Made by a program: the position numbers and the translations under genes | DNA from: an uncultured Acidimicrobiales bacterium | GTDB taxonomy: Bacteria > Actinomycetota > Acidimicrobiia > Acidimicrobiales > SZUA-35 | DNA length: 64,000 nt | Direction of reading: 5' to 3' | Assembly: GCA_937976305.1 (NCBI GenBank) | Contig: CALJSB010000040.1 | Location: 62,001 to 126,000 of the forward strand | Shown here: piece after piece, positions 46,382 through 55,375 of the stretch | How the letters are laid out: each line of letters opens with the position of its first letter | Numbering within the stretch: position 1 is the first letter of the stretch | Notes under the pieces: model-generated | What the model saw: only the letters and a program-made list of their open reading frames with translations | What the model was told of the DNA's origin: nothing | Databases searched by the model: none

Positions 46382-46681
46382 ATGGATGCCCGTCCTGACC
46401 CGCAACCCGAATCGGTTGACACCGCCTCTGACTTCTCGTCGTCTGAAGACTGCGAGGTCATCCATCTGCCCACGACGGGTGCGCTGTCTTTCGACACCAG
46501 CGCGACGATCGATGCGGCAACGCCCGACCGTTGGGAAGCGCTCGCTGCTGCGGTCATGAGCGAAGCGACGTTCGAGGAGATCGACGCCGCACTGGGATAT
46601 GAGGGATTGCCATGCGAGGGACTGGGCCACGACAACCAGAACGACGCTCAGATCATCGAGCTCGATCTCTGGCGAGGCTGA
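46382..46681 (+). CDS. Hypothetical protein
   Basis: 99-aa ORF, ATG at 46382. Confidence 0.5.
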   Translation: MDARPDPQPESVDTASDFSSSEDCEVIHLPTTGALSFDTSATIDAATPDRWEALAAAVMSEATFEEIDAALGYEGLPCEGLGHDNQNDAQIIELDLWRG

Positions 46682-46709
46682 CCTCGGCGTCACAACTACG
46701 ATCGGAGTC

Positions 46710-47078
46710 GTGACTGCTCAAGCACGACGCCTCAATTGCGGCAGGCTGGTTTCGGCTGGCCGTCGCAAGGGCAAGAGAACCCGTCTCGCAATCGGTGTCG
46801 CAGCGTTCATCGCCCTCGGGGCTTGTTCAGAGCCGGTGCAGACCGACTTCAGCGCGCAGCAGTCTGAGAACTTCTTCGCCGCCTGCACGGTGCCGGTCGA
46901 AGATTCGATCTTGCAGGGTCGGTTGTGTCAGTGCGTGTTCGAGCGGGCGCAGACCGACATCACGTTTGAGCGTTTCTCTGAGATCGATGCCCAGCTCGTC
47001 GCTGATCCGCTCGCTGATCTACCGCCCGAGCTCACCGAGATCGTGGCCGAGTGCGTCATCGAAGAAGCCGATCTCTGA
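46710..47078 (+). CDS. Probable lipoprotein
   Basis: KRTRLAIGVAAFIALGACSEPVQTDF; GTG start. Confidence 0.6.
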   Translation: MTAQARRLNCGRLVSAGRRKGKRTRLAIGVAAFIALGACSEPVQTDFSAQQSENFFAACTVPVEDSILQGRLCQCVFERAQTDITFERFSEIDAQLVADPLADLPPELTEIVAECVIEEADL

Positions 47079-47146
47079 GCCCGGCTTCTCGGCCGCCTGG
47101 CACCGGTGGAATTCCCGCTGACCCCATGTCGCTGTAGGTTTCTTCC

Positions 47147-48316
47147 ATGACGGTTGTCGACGATGCAGCAAAACCAGCCAAGAAAGAGCGCTGGACCTTC
47201 CAATGGAAGGAGCTCTACGACGAGGTCATCACCTCGGGTCTCTGCACGGGTTGTGCCGGCTGTGTCATTGCCTGCCCGCACGATGTCATTGGCTATAAGC
47301 ACGAACCCGGCCAGTACAAGCCGTTCCACCTCGAAGAGGATCTTGGGCTCGACAACTGTGGCCATGGCGAGAAGGGCTGCACGTCCTGCACCCGAGCGTG
47401 CCCCCGTTTTCGTGACTGGGAGACCGAAGCAGACGAGCATCTCTTCGGACGCACCCGCGAGGCCGACGAGATGTCGGGCATCTACAAAGACATCCTTCTC
47501 GTACGAGCCAAGGACGACGACGTGTATGAGACCGGCCAAGACGGCGGTCTCGTGTCTGCGATCTTGATTTGGTGCCTCGAGAACAACATCGTCGACGGCG
47601 CACTCGTGTCGATGCTCGAGGGTGGCGCAAGCGGTTGGAAGGCCATTCCCGGCGTTGCCACAAACAAAGAGGAAGTGCTCGCCGGCGCCGGCTCTCGCTA
47701 CACCTATTCAGCCAACACAATCGCCTACGACGAAGCCCGCGAGAAGGGCCTCGAGAACCTCGCGCTTGTCGGCATGAGCTGCCAGACCTCGATCGCTCCG
47801 GTGATGTGGCACCGCAAGGTCGGCAAGGTCTCCAAGCCGATCAAGCTCAACATCGGTCTGCTTTGCTCAAAGAGCTTCGACGATTCGATGTTCGACGAGC
47901 TCTTCTGGTTGAAGTACGGCCTGGCCAAAGACGACATCGCCAAGATGAACATCAAGGGCGTCTTCCAGGTGTGGATGAAGAACGGCGACTTCCACGAGAT
48001 CAACCTGAAGGAATGCCACGCGTGGACCCGCGAAGGGTGCAACCACTGCCCCGACTTCGCGGCTGAGCACGCCGACATTTCGACCGGCGGCATCGGCAAC
48101 GAGACCGATTGGACGCTCACCATCGTTCGCACCGACCTCGGCCGGGCCATCGTCGACGCCATGATCAAAGACGGCGTGATCGAAACTCGGCCTGGCGACG
48201 ACGACCCCGCCGCCATCGCTCTGATGCACAAGCTGGCGGAGAAGAGCCGAACGCGGTGGCCTGGTTGGGCCAACGAGAGCGTCGCTGTCGGGCTTCCGAC
48301 CAAAAAGAAGAAGTAG
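47147..48316 (+). CDS. Coenzyme F420 hydrogenase/dehydrogenase beta-subunit (FrhB) family protein
   Basis: Ferredoxin-like SGLCTGCAGCVIACP and GCTSCTRACPRF; GMSCQTSIAPVM; LNIGLLCSKSFD. Confidence 0.9.
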   Translation: MTVVDDAAKPAKKERWTFQWKELYDEVITSGLCTGCAGCVIACPHDVIGYKHEPGQYKPFHLEEDLGLDNCGHGEKGCTSCTRACPRFRDWETEADEHLFGRTREADEMSGIYKDILLVRAKDDDVYETGQDGGLVSAILIWCLENNIVDGALVSMLEGGASGWKAIPGVATNKEEVLAGAGSRYTYSANTIAYDEAREKGLENLALVGMSCQTSIAPVMWHRKVGKVSKPIKLNIGLLCSKSFDDSMFDELFWLKYGLAKDDIAKMNIKGVFQVWMKNGDFHEINLKECHAWTREGCNHCPDFAAEHADISTGGIGNETDWTLTIVRTDLGRAIVDAMIKDGVIETRPGDDDPAAIALMHKLAEKSRTRWPGWANESVAVGLPTKKKK

Positions 48317-48331
48317 AAGCAGCAGCCGCAG

Positions 48332-48952
48332 TCAGCGCTTGGGTCGCTTCAGTGCAGCGCGCTTTGATGCGCATTCGTCGCGCTTCCAGCAGTCGCCGAA
48401 GTGATCGTTGACCACACCCATCGCCTGCATGGCGGCGTAGGCCGTTGTGGGGCCAACGAAACGAAAGCCTCGCTTCTTGAGATCTTTCGAGAGTGCGGTC
48501 GAACCGGGCGTCGATGCCGGGATGTCGGACCACGCCGTCGGTACTCGGTCGTCTGGTTCGTAGGACCAAATCACGCCGGCGAGGGTTTCGCCGCCGTTGT
48601 GCAACTCGATGAGCGCCTGGGCGTTGTTGATGGTCGCTTCGATCTTGCCTCGATGGCGAATGATGCGAGCATCTCCAAGCAGTCGTTCGATGTCGGTCTC
48701 GGTGAAACCGGCGACCTTCTCGGCATCGAAGTTGTTGAACACCTCACGAAAGGCCTCGCGCTTGCGCAGGATCGTGATCCACGAGAGGCCTGACTGAAAG
48801 CCCTCGAGACACATCTTCTCAAACAGGGTCCGCTCGTCGACCGTCGGCTGGCCCCACTCGGTGTCGTGATAGTGGGTGTAGTCATCAGATGATGAGCCCC
48901 AACTGCACCGCAGATTGCCGTCTGCACCTTCTACCAGCGGTTCGTCTGCCAT
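48332..48952 (-). CDS. tag: DNA-3-methyladenine glycosylase I
   Basis: RCSWGSSSDDYTHYHDTEWGQPTVDERTLFEKMCLEGFQSGLSWITIL. Confidence 0.95.
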   Translation of the reverse strand: MADEPLVEGADGNLRCSWGSSSDDYTHYHDTEWGQPTVDERTLFEKMCLEGFQSGLSWITILRKREAFREVFNNFDAEKVAGFTETDIERLLGDARIIRHRGKIEATINNAQALIELHNGGETLAGVIWSYEPDDRVPTAWSDIPASTPGSTALSKDLKKRGFRFVGPTTAYAAMQAMGVVNDHFGDCWKRDECASKRAALKRPKR

Positions 48953-48977
48953 GGGCCCAAGGGTAGGGCCGCGCCCT

Positions 48978-49016
48978 GCTCCCAACGATGCTCCCAACGA
49001 TGCTCCCAACGATGCT
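48978..49016. repeat. 12-bp tandem repeat x3 upstream of tag
   Basis: gct(cccaacgatgct)x3. Confidence 0.95.
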
Positions 49017-49061
49017 GGCAGCCGTGCTCACGAGCTGGGTGGTTCGATGAGTTGGCAAAAC

Positions 49062-49077
49062 TTGACCGGTCGGTCAA
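49062..49077. promoter_or_regulatory. Palindromic operator-like site TTGACC-GGTC-GGTCAA just upstream of acyl-CoA dehydrogenase
   Basis: Perfect 6+6 inverted repeat with 4-nt spacer ending 1 nt before the first candidate ATG (49079). Confidence 0.78.
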
Positions 49078-49087
49078 GATGGAAGTC

Positions 49088-50323
49088 ATGGATCTGGATT
49101 ACCCCCAAGAAGCTGAGGATTTCCGCGTCGAAATCCGAGGCTGGCTCGATGAAAACCTGCCCGAGGGTTGGACTGACGACGACTTCGAGATGTCAGACGA
49201 AGAGCGCGACGTGTTCAATGTCGAGTGGCCCAAGAAGCTCTTTTCGGGCGGCTGGATCTGCGCCTCATGGCCGACTGAATACGGTGGCAAGGGCCTTTCG
49301 ACCATGCAGTCGGTGGTGCTCAACGAAGAGTTTGCGAGGGTCGGCGCCCCCATGCGAGGCGACTTTTTTGGCGACACGCTTGTTGGCCCCACCATCTTGC
49401 AATGGGGTACCGAGGAGCAGAAGAAGGAGTTCCTGCCGGGAATCTTGGCGGGGCAAACGTCGTGGTGTCAGGGCTTCTCCGAGCCCGGATCCGGCTCTGA
49501 CCTCGCCGCGTTGATGTGTAAGGCCGAACTCGACGGCGATGAGTGGGTCATCAACGGGCAGAAGGTGTGGACTACCCAAGCCCAGAAGGCCGACTACGTC
49601 TTCTTGCTTGCCCGCACCGACTTCGAGGTCTCGAAACACGCAGGCATCACGTATCTCTTGGTCCCGATGGATCAGCCAGGGGTGGAGATCAGGCCGATCG
49701 AACAAGTCGACGGCTCGGGTGAGTTCAACGAGGTGTTTTTCACAGACGCCAAATGTCCCAAGGACAACGTCGTTGGCGGTGTCAACAACGGGTGGAAAGT
49801 CGCCATGACGACGCTGGGCTTTGAGCGAGGCACGAGCGCAACGACGTCGCACCGCCGGTTCGAGGTCGAGCTTGACGCCATCATCGCGGAAGCTCGCAAA
49901 TACGGCCGGATCGATGACCCGGTCATTCGTCAGAAGTTGGCCCATGCCCACTCGAAGGTGCAGATCATGCGGGTCAATGGCCTCCGCTCGCTCTCCGCAA
50001 CGCTCAACAAGAAGAAGGATTTCGGGGTCGCCGCGATTGGGGCAACGAACAAGATGTTCTGGTCGGAGTATCACCGAGACGTGATGGAGCTTTGGCTCGA
50101 GGTTGCAGGTCCGCACAGCCAGATTCTCGACGGTGATTACGACGCGTCGAGCTCGAACCCGAGTCGGCTTCGAGGCAAGGCGAGCTACCCCGTCAATGCT
50201 CTTCAGGCGTCGTACTTCTTCAGTCGAAGCGAAACGATCTGGGGTGGAACGGCGGAGATCCAGCGCAACATCGTCGGCGAACGAGTCTTGGGACTGCCAA
50301 AGGAACCAAAACCAACCAAGTAG
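49088..50323 (+). CDS. Acyl-CoA dehydrogenase
   Basis: LDYPQEAEDFRVEIRGWLDENLP; GFSEPGSGSDLAALMCKAELDGDEWVINGQKVWTTQAQKAD; SRSETIWGGTAEIQRNIVGERVLGLP. Start 49088 or 49079. Confidence 0.95.
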   Translation: MDLDYPQEAEDFRVEIRGWLDENLPEGWTDDDFEMSDEERDVFNVEWPKKLFSGGWICASWPTEYGGKGLSTMQSVVLNEEFARVGAPMRGDFFGDTLVGPTILQWGTEEQKKEFLPGILAGQTSWCQGFSEPGSGSDLAALMCKAELDGDEWVINGQKVWTTQAQKADYVFLLARTDFEVSKHAGITYLLVPMDQPGVEIRPIEQVDGSGEFNEVFFTDAKCPKDNVVGGVNNGWKVAMTTLGFERGTSATTSHRRFEVELDAIIAEARKYGRIDDPVIRQKLAHAHSKVQIMRVNGLRSLSATLNKKKDFGVAAIGATNKMFWSEYHRDVMELWLEVAGPHSQILDGDYDASSSNPSRLRGKASYPVNALQASYFFSRSETIWGGTAEIQRNIVGERVLGLPKEPKPTK

Positions 50324-50418
50324 TAACGAAGCAACGAGCGAGATCCTGATCGTGAGTAGCGGCTCGGCGAAGCCGACGCCCAATGTGATGCCCACAGATT
50401 GAGCGACGCGAAGCGAGC

Positions 50419-50775
50419 TCAATCAGTGGGTAGTTGGTCGGGCATGATGGCCGTGCCGCTCTGACGCTGCTCGTCGATGAGATCGCGATCGCAGTTCCAA
50501 CATAGATATTCGGGGCGGGTGCTCAAGATCGAGAGCTGGGTTCCTCGGCTCTTCTCGACGATCGCGACCGGCACGGCGTACAGATCGCCGGCGCCACAAC
50601 GTGGGCAGCGACGTTCGGGGTCTCGATCCCATTCGGTCCCGCAGGCTCCGCACGTGATGTGGATGAGCTGCTCGGTTCGGGCGCCCGCGAGGTTGTCGTC
50701 CTCACCGCAGTTTGGGCACACAAGTGCGTCCGGTTCAGCGCTTTTTGGCTCCAAGCCTGATTGATCTGCCGTCAC
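50419..50775 (-). CDS. Zinc-ribbon protein
   Basis: CPNCGEDDNL...CGACGTEWDRDPERRCPRCGAGD...YLCWNCDRD. Confidence 0.65.
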   Translation of the reverse strand: MTADQSGLEPKSAEPDALVCPNCGEDDNLAGARTEQLIHITCGACGTEWDRDPERRCPRCGAGDLYAVPVAIVEKSRGTQLSILSTRPEYLCWNCDRDLIDEQRQSGTAIMPDQLPTD

Positions 50776-50851
50776 AGCGTCAGGTTAGTTCGCTCTTCGT
50801 GAGCAGCTGCCCTCCTTTGGGCTGATTGGGGCGCTAGCGTCAACTCCCGAT

Positions 50852-52396
50852 ATGTCGGCTCAACAATCGCCTGCGGCGCCGACGCCCCGGCCCCGAACCC
50901 AGCAAAATGGCTCGAGCACTCGTCGTCGTTATCGACGATCGTGGTTCGAGCGGATCATTGTCGCAACCGGGTGCAGCGCAACCGTGATGGCGATGATGGC
51001 CGCAGGGGTATTGGCTTGGGGCCTCGACAAATACGAGGCGATTCCGCGTATCCCCTTCACCGAAGGTTCGGTCGAGTCGGTTGCCGAGGCGGGCGAGCCG
51101 GCCAACTGGCTGCTGGTCGGCACCGACACACGCGAAGGAATCGACGAGAACGACCCGAACGCCGAGCTGTTCTTGGGTGATGGTCCGATCGGCGGTGTTC
51201 GCACCGACACGATGATCATCGCTCGGGTCGACCCCGAGGCACAGACCGTCCAGCTGCTCTCGATTCCCCGCGATCTCTACGTGCCCATCGCCGGCACCGG
51301 GACAGACAATCGCATCAACACTGCGTTCAACGACGAGGGTGGCGCGCAGCGCCTCGTCGACACCATCGAGGCGTTCTTCGGCATTGAGATCAACCACTAC
51401 GCCGAGATCAACTTCGTTGGCTTTCAGGATGTTGTCGACCGACTCGATGGCGTGCCGATCTGGTTCGATCAGCCGATGCGCGACACCGGCTCGGGCCTAC
51501 AGATCGAGTCGGCAGGCTGTCACGTACTCAATGGGTCGCAGGCCCTTGCTTTCGCCCGCAGCCGCAATCTCGAGTTCTTCCAGGACGGTCGCTGGCAGTT
51601 CGACGGCACTGGCGACCTGGGACGGACCAGTCGCCAGCAGTACTTCCTGAGCCGAGTGGCTGGGGTTGCGTCCCAGAAACTCGACATCACGTCGCTCAGC
51701 ACTGTCAACTCGATTCTCGATGTCGGCGGCGAAAACCTGGCGCTCGATCAAGCGGTGAGCGCCGAAGATCTGCTTCAGCTGGCGACGATCTTTTCTTCGG
51801 TCGAAGACGGCCAGATCACGGGCCACGCGCTGCCGGTCTACGACTTCAGGGCACCAAACAACGCGGCTGTTCTCGGTCTCGTCGAAGAAGAGGCAACACC
51901 GATTCTCAACCTCTTCCGGGGTATCGAACCACGGGTCGACGACACCACCGCATCAGCGGCTCCGACCACCGCTCCACGAACGTTCGAAATGCGCGTGCTC
52001 AACGGCAGCAGGGTGGCCGGTCAGGCCAGCGAGGTCACCGCCGAGCTCGGCACCCGAGGCTTTCAGGTCAGCAGCACCGGCAATGCGGAAACCGAAGAAC
52101 GGACCAAGATCGTCTACGGGCCAGGGCTCGAGCAAGCTGCCGAACGACTGGCCCGTCACCTTCCGTTCGACCCAGTCTTTGAGCTGAACGTCGAGGCCAC
52201 CGACGTCGCCCTGGTGACCGGAATCGACTTTGACGGCCTGCTTGACGAGCCTCGAGTCGAGGGCAGCGTTGCTGCGCCGACCACGACGGCTCCGCCGACG
52301 ACCGCCGCACCGTCGACGTCGGTGGCTCCCACAACGGCGGCTCCTGTTGTCGGTGTGGTTCCCGGGCCCAGCCCTGAGGGAACTGAGTGCGCTTGA
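50852..52396 (+). CDS. LytR-CpsA-Psr (LCP) family protein with C-terminal LytR_C domain
   Basis: GGVRTDTMIIARVDPEAQTVQLLSIPRDLYVPIAGTGTDNRINTAF; MRVLNGSRVAGQASEVTAELGTRGFQV. Confidence 0.94.
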   Translation: MSAQQSPAAPTPRPRTQQNGSSTRRRYRRSWFERIIVATGCSATVMAMMAAGVLAWGLDKYEAIPRIPFTEGSVESVAEAGEPANWLLVGTDTREGIDENDPNAELFLGDGPIGGVRTDTMIIARVDPEAQTVQLLSIPRDLYVPIAGTGTDNRINTAFNDEGGAQRLVDTIEAFFGIEINHYAEINFVGFQDVVDRLDGVPIWFDQPMRDTGSGLQIESAGCHVLNGSQALAFARSRNLEFFQDGRWQFDGTGDLGRTSRQQYFLSRVAGVASQKLDITSLSTVNSILDVGGENLALDQAVSAEDLLQLATIFSSVEDGQITGHALPVYDFRAPNNAAVLGLVEEEATPILNLFRGIEPRVDDTTASAAPTTAPRTFEMRVLNGSRVAGQASEVTAELGTRGFQVSSTGNAETEERTKIVYGPGLEQAAERLARHLPFDPVFELNVEATDVALVTGIDFDGLLDEPRVEGSVAAPTTTAPPTTAAPSTSVAPTTAAPVVGVVPGPSPEGTECA

Positions 52397-52508
52397 TCCT
52401 GTCCTCACCCGGGCCAGTCAAATAATCACTCAGTTCGCCGCCATATGCGCCGACAATACGGGGAGATGCGCAGTGGAGTTTCCCTGCGCAATGGAATGAG
52501 GTCTTGTC

Positions 52509-54086
52509 ATGCTCGACGGAGATGCCGTCGTCGATGTGTCTGAGTACACCAGTGCGCTCAAGCGCTGGTGGCCGCTCATCGCGGTCGCGTCCATCATCGG
52601 ACTCGTACTGGGATCGATCCTGATCGGACTTCAGAGCTCGAGCTATGAAGCCGTGGCCACCGTCGAAGTTCGCCCTCTGGTGACCCAGGGCGACGATCCG
52701 AATCTGGATGTTTCTCGCCAGGTGAATACCACGACCGAGCGGGCCATTGCCGGTTCGCAGCGGGTGGCGGAAGGTGCACTTGCGCTTCTCGATGCCTCTG
52801 AGCAGCTCGGGATCGATGATCTCAATGACCCTGAGGTTGAAGCCCTTGCCCAGACGCTGGTGGTTGATCCCGAGATCGCTCGCGGTGTTGTTGAGAACAT
52901 CAGCATCGACATTCCTGCCGACTCCCAGATTCTCGAAATCACCGTCGGCGCCGACAACGCAGAGCGCTCACGTGACCTGGCGCAGGGATTGGCCCACGCC
53001 TACCTGGACTTCCGCCGCGACGAAGGTCTTGCCGGTACCGAACTCGCCCGTCAACAGCTCTTTGCCCGTGAGCAGGAGCTCATCGTCGAGCTCGACGAGC
53101 TCTCTCGCGAGATTGCCTCAGCGACGGGTGAAGCTGAGCGTCAATCGCTCAGCTACCGCGACGTCTCGAAGCGGGAAGAACTCGCTGGAATCGGCGCTCG
53201 TCTCGCGAACATCAGCGCCATCAGCATCAACGCTGGTGAGGTCCTTGACGACGCTGACGTGCCCGATGGTCGTGCCGGTCTGCCGTTCTTGGCCGGTCCG
53301 ATGAGCGGCTTGCTGCTCGGTGGTTTTGCCGGTCTGGGTGTTGCCTTCATGCTCGACCGCCGTGACGATCGGTTCCGTAGTGCCACCGCAGAGCTTGCCG
53401 ACATGGATCTTGCCCCAATGGGTGCGGTTCCTGTTGGTCGTGGCATCTTCCGACTCGGTACCGACCAAGCGATTGCCGAGCTCAACTCAGAGGCCGGCGA
53501 GGCGTATCGTCGAGTGCAGGGCAGTCTGCTCTTCAACCTCGACCAACTCGACAAGACCGTCGTCATGGTCACGGGTACGAACAACCCGCACTCGACCACG
53601 ACCGTCGCCGCCAACCTCGCCAGCGCTGCAGCGCGAGCTGGTCGCCGCACACTCTTGATCGGCGCCGACTTGCGCCGGCCGAGCCTGCACGACCGCTTTG
53701 CCCTCGAGAACGTTCGTGGCCTGAGCGATGTACTCGCCGGTGAAGTTGCCGTCGAGGGTGCCCTGCAACAAGCACCTGAGCTGCAGAACCTCCGCATCAT
53801 TCCCGCCGGCTCGCCGGTACAGCAGCCAGCCCGCCTCCTGCAGAGCGTTGCTTTGGGGCGATTCCTCTCGCAGGTCAAAAACGGCTATGACCTTGTAGTT
53901 GTGGAAGCACCACCTGTCTTGTCTGTCGCAGACGCAGCTGATCTCGGTCGTCTGTGCGAGGGCGTTGTCCTCGTGGTCGAGCCTGGTCGCACCAGCCGAT
54001 CCGACGTGGCAGATTCAGTTGAGCAGCTGCGCCGTGTCGGTGCCGACGTCGTCGGCTCGATCGTGGCGGAGAGCACGCCGGTCTGA
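52509..54086 (+). CDS. Polysaccharide chain-length determinant (Wzz) with BY-kinase-like domain, P-loop degenerate
   Basis: Wzz N-terminus SEYTSALKRWWPLIAVASIIGLVLG; VVMVTGTNNPHSTTTVAANLASAAARAGRRTLLIGADLRRPSLHDRF; YDLVVVEAPPVLSVADAADL. Confidence 0.88.
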   Translation: MLDGDAVVDVSEYTSALKRWWPLIAVASIIGLVLGSILIGLQSSSYEAVATVEVRPLVTQGDDPNLDVSRQVNTTTERAIAGSQRVAEGALALLDASEQLGIDDLNDPEVEALAQTLVVDPEIARGVVENISIDIPADSQILEITVGADNAERSRDLAQGLAHAYLDFRRDEGLAGTELARQQLFAREQELIVELDELSREIASATGEAERQSLSYRDVSKREELAGIGARLANISAISINAGEVLDDADVPDGRAGLPFLAGPMSGLLLGGFAGLGVAFMLDRRDDRFRSATAELADMDLAPMGAVPVGRGIFRLGTDQAIAELNSEAGEAYRRVQGSLLFNLDQLDKTVVMVTGTNNPHSTTTVAANLASAAARAGRRTLLIGADLRRPSLHDRFALENVRGLSDVLAGEVAVEGALQQAPELQNLRIIPAGSPVQQPARLLQSVALGRFLSQVKNGYDLVVVEAPPVLSVADAADLGRLCEGVVLVVEPGRTSRSDVADSVEQLRRVGADVVGSIVAESTPV

Positions 54087-55375
54087 TGGCTAGCACGGTC
54101 GAGGACCTCGACCGAGAGAAGGGGGTCGGTAGCTTCCGGCCCGACTATGTCCGGCCAGAGGCAGCCTCGGCGCTGCCGATGTGGCCGGTCACGGGCATGA
54201 TTGCGCTGATGCCGCTGTGGTTCTTGTTTGGCATGGCCGGCTTCACGTGGGTGATCTTCGCCTTGCCGATGGCGGCGAGCCTGATCCGTCGTCGCGGCAT
54301 CGTGGTGCCGAAGGGTTTTGGCTGGTGGCTGTTGTTTCTCGTCGCCGCAGCCGGCTCGGTCTTCAGCATCGATTCGGTGGCCAGGCTTGCGGGCTGGACG
54401 CTGCGATACGGCTACTACGTCGGGGCCACGATCACGTTGATCTACATCTTGAACGGACGGGCCGGCCTGCCCTCCTACGGGGTTATCCGATCGTTCACCT
54501 GGCTCTGGTTCGCCACCGTGGTTGGCGGCTACCTGGCCTTCATCGTCGGCGACCTCTCGTTTCTCGCGCCCGCTGGCTACCTCGTGCCAGCAGTGTTGCG
54601 AGAGAACGACCTCATCAACACTCTCGTTACGCCGAGCTTTGCCGACATCCAAGACATCATCGGCTTCCCCGTCCCGCGACCAAAGGCGCCATTCCCCTAT
54701 ACGAACAGTTGGGGGTCGATGCTCGCCCTCCTGACGCCGTTCGGCTTGATGGCGTTGAACGAGCCACGAGTTGGGTTTTCCAAGAACGCCGTGAAGATCG
54801 CACTTGGCGCTTCGGTCGTTCCGGCCGTCATCTCACTCAACCGCGGTCTGTGGCTCAGCCTCGGCCTCGGCCTGATCTACGCCGCCTTCCGGTTCGGCGT
54901 CGCCGGCGGCAGTCGGGCAATTCGCAACTCGATCATCGCCGTTGTGTTCTTGGTGGTGTCAGTCGTCGCGACGCCCCTGAACGGCATCGTGATGAGCCGA
55001 CTCGACAACGGTCACTCCGATGGCGACCGCACCGAGCTCATCCTCGATGCCCTCGAAGGTGCGGTCGAGCGTCCGGTCTTCGGTTGGGGAGCGCCTCGAC
55101 CAAACGATCGCAACCTGCCGTCAGTCGGCACGCACGGCCAGATCTGGTTCGTGCTTTTCTCGCACGGCTTCGTTGGTGGCATTGGCTACATGGGTGCGTT
55201 GCTGAGCCTTGCTTGGCGAACCCGCCGACAACCGACAGTGAGTGGCATGTGGGCCCACGTCGTCCTGATCATCGGCATGATTCAGCTTCCGTACTATCTG
55301 CATGTGCCGCACCAGCTGTTCACGATGCTGGCCGCCGCAGCGCTGGCGATTCGATTGCAGAACGACGCTGCCTGA
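54086..55375 (+). CDS. O-antigen polymerase/ligase-like (Wzy-like) membrane protein
   Basis: Polytopic; NRGLWLSLGLGLIYAAFRFG; RTELILDALEGAVERPVFGWG. Confidence 0.82.
   Translation: MASTVEDLDREKGVGSFRPDYVRPEAASALPMWPVTGMIALMPLWFLFGMAGFTWVIFALPMAASLIRRRGIVVPKGFGWWLLFLVAAAGSVFSIDSVARLAGWTLRYGYYVGATITLIYILNGRAGLPSYGVIRSFTWLWFATVVGGYLAFIVGDLSFLAPAGYLVPAVLRENDLINTLVTPSFADIQDIIGFPVPRPKAPFPYTNSWGSMLALLTPFGLMALNEPRVGFSKNAVKIALGASVVPAVISLNRGLWLSLGLGLIYAAFRFGVAGGSRAIRNSIIAVVFLVVSVVATPLNGIVMSRLDNGHSDGDRTELILDALEGAVERPVFGWGAPRPNDRNLPSVGTHGQIWFVLFSHGFVGGIGYMGALLSLAWRTRRQPTVSGMWAHVVLIIGMIQLPYYLHVPHQLFTMLAAAALAIRLQNDAA

Noticed and set aside
49265-50422. 385-aa minus-strand ORF
   Set aside because: Antisense to the well-supported acyl-CoA dehydrogenase.
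54181-55374. 5' part of the 765-aa plus ORF (54181-56478)
   Set aside because: Out-of-frame with the Wzy-like gene, Arg/His-rich nonsense; the genuine gene in that frame starts at ATG 55375 with a lipobox signal peptide.
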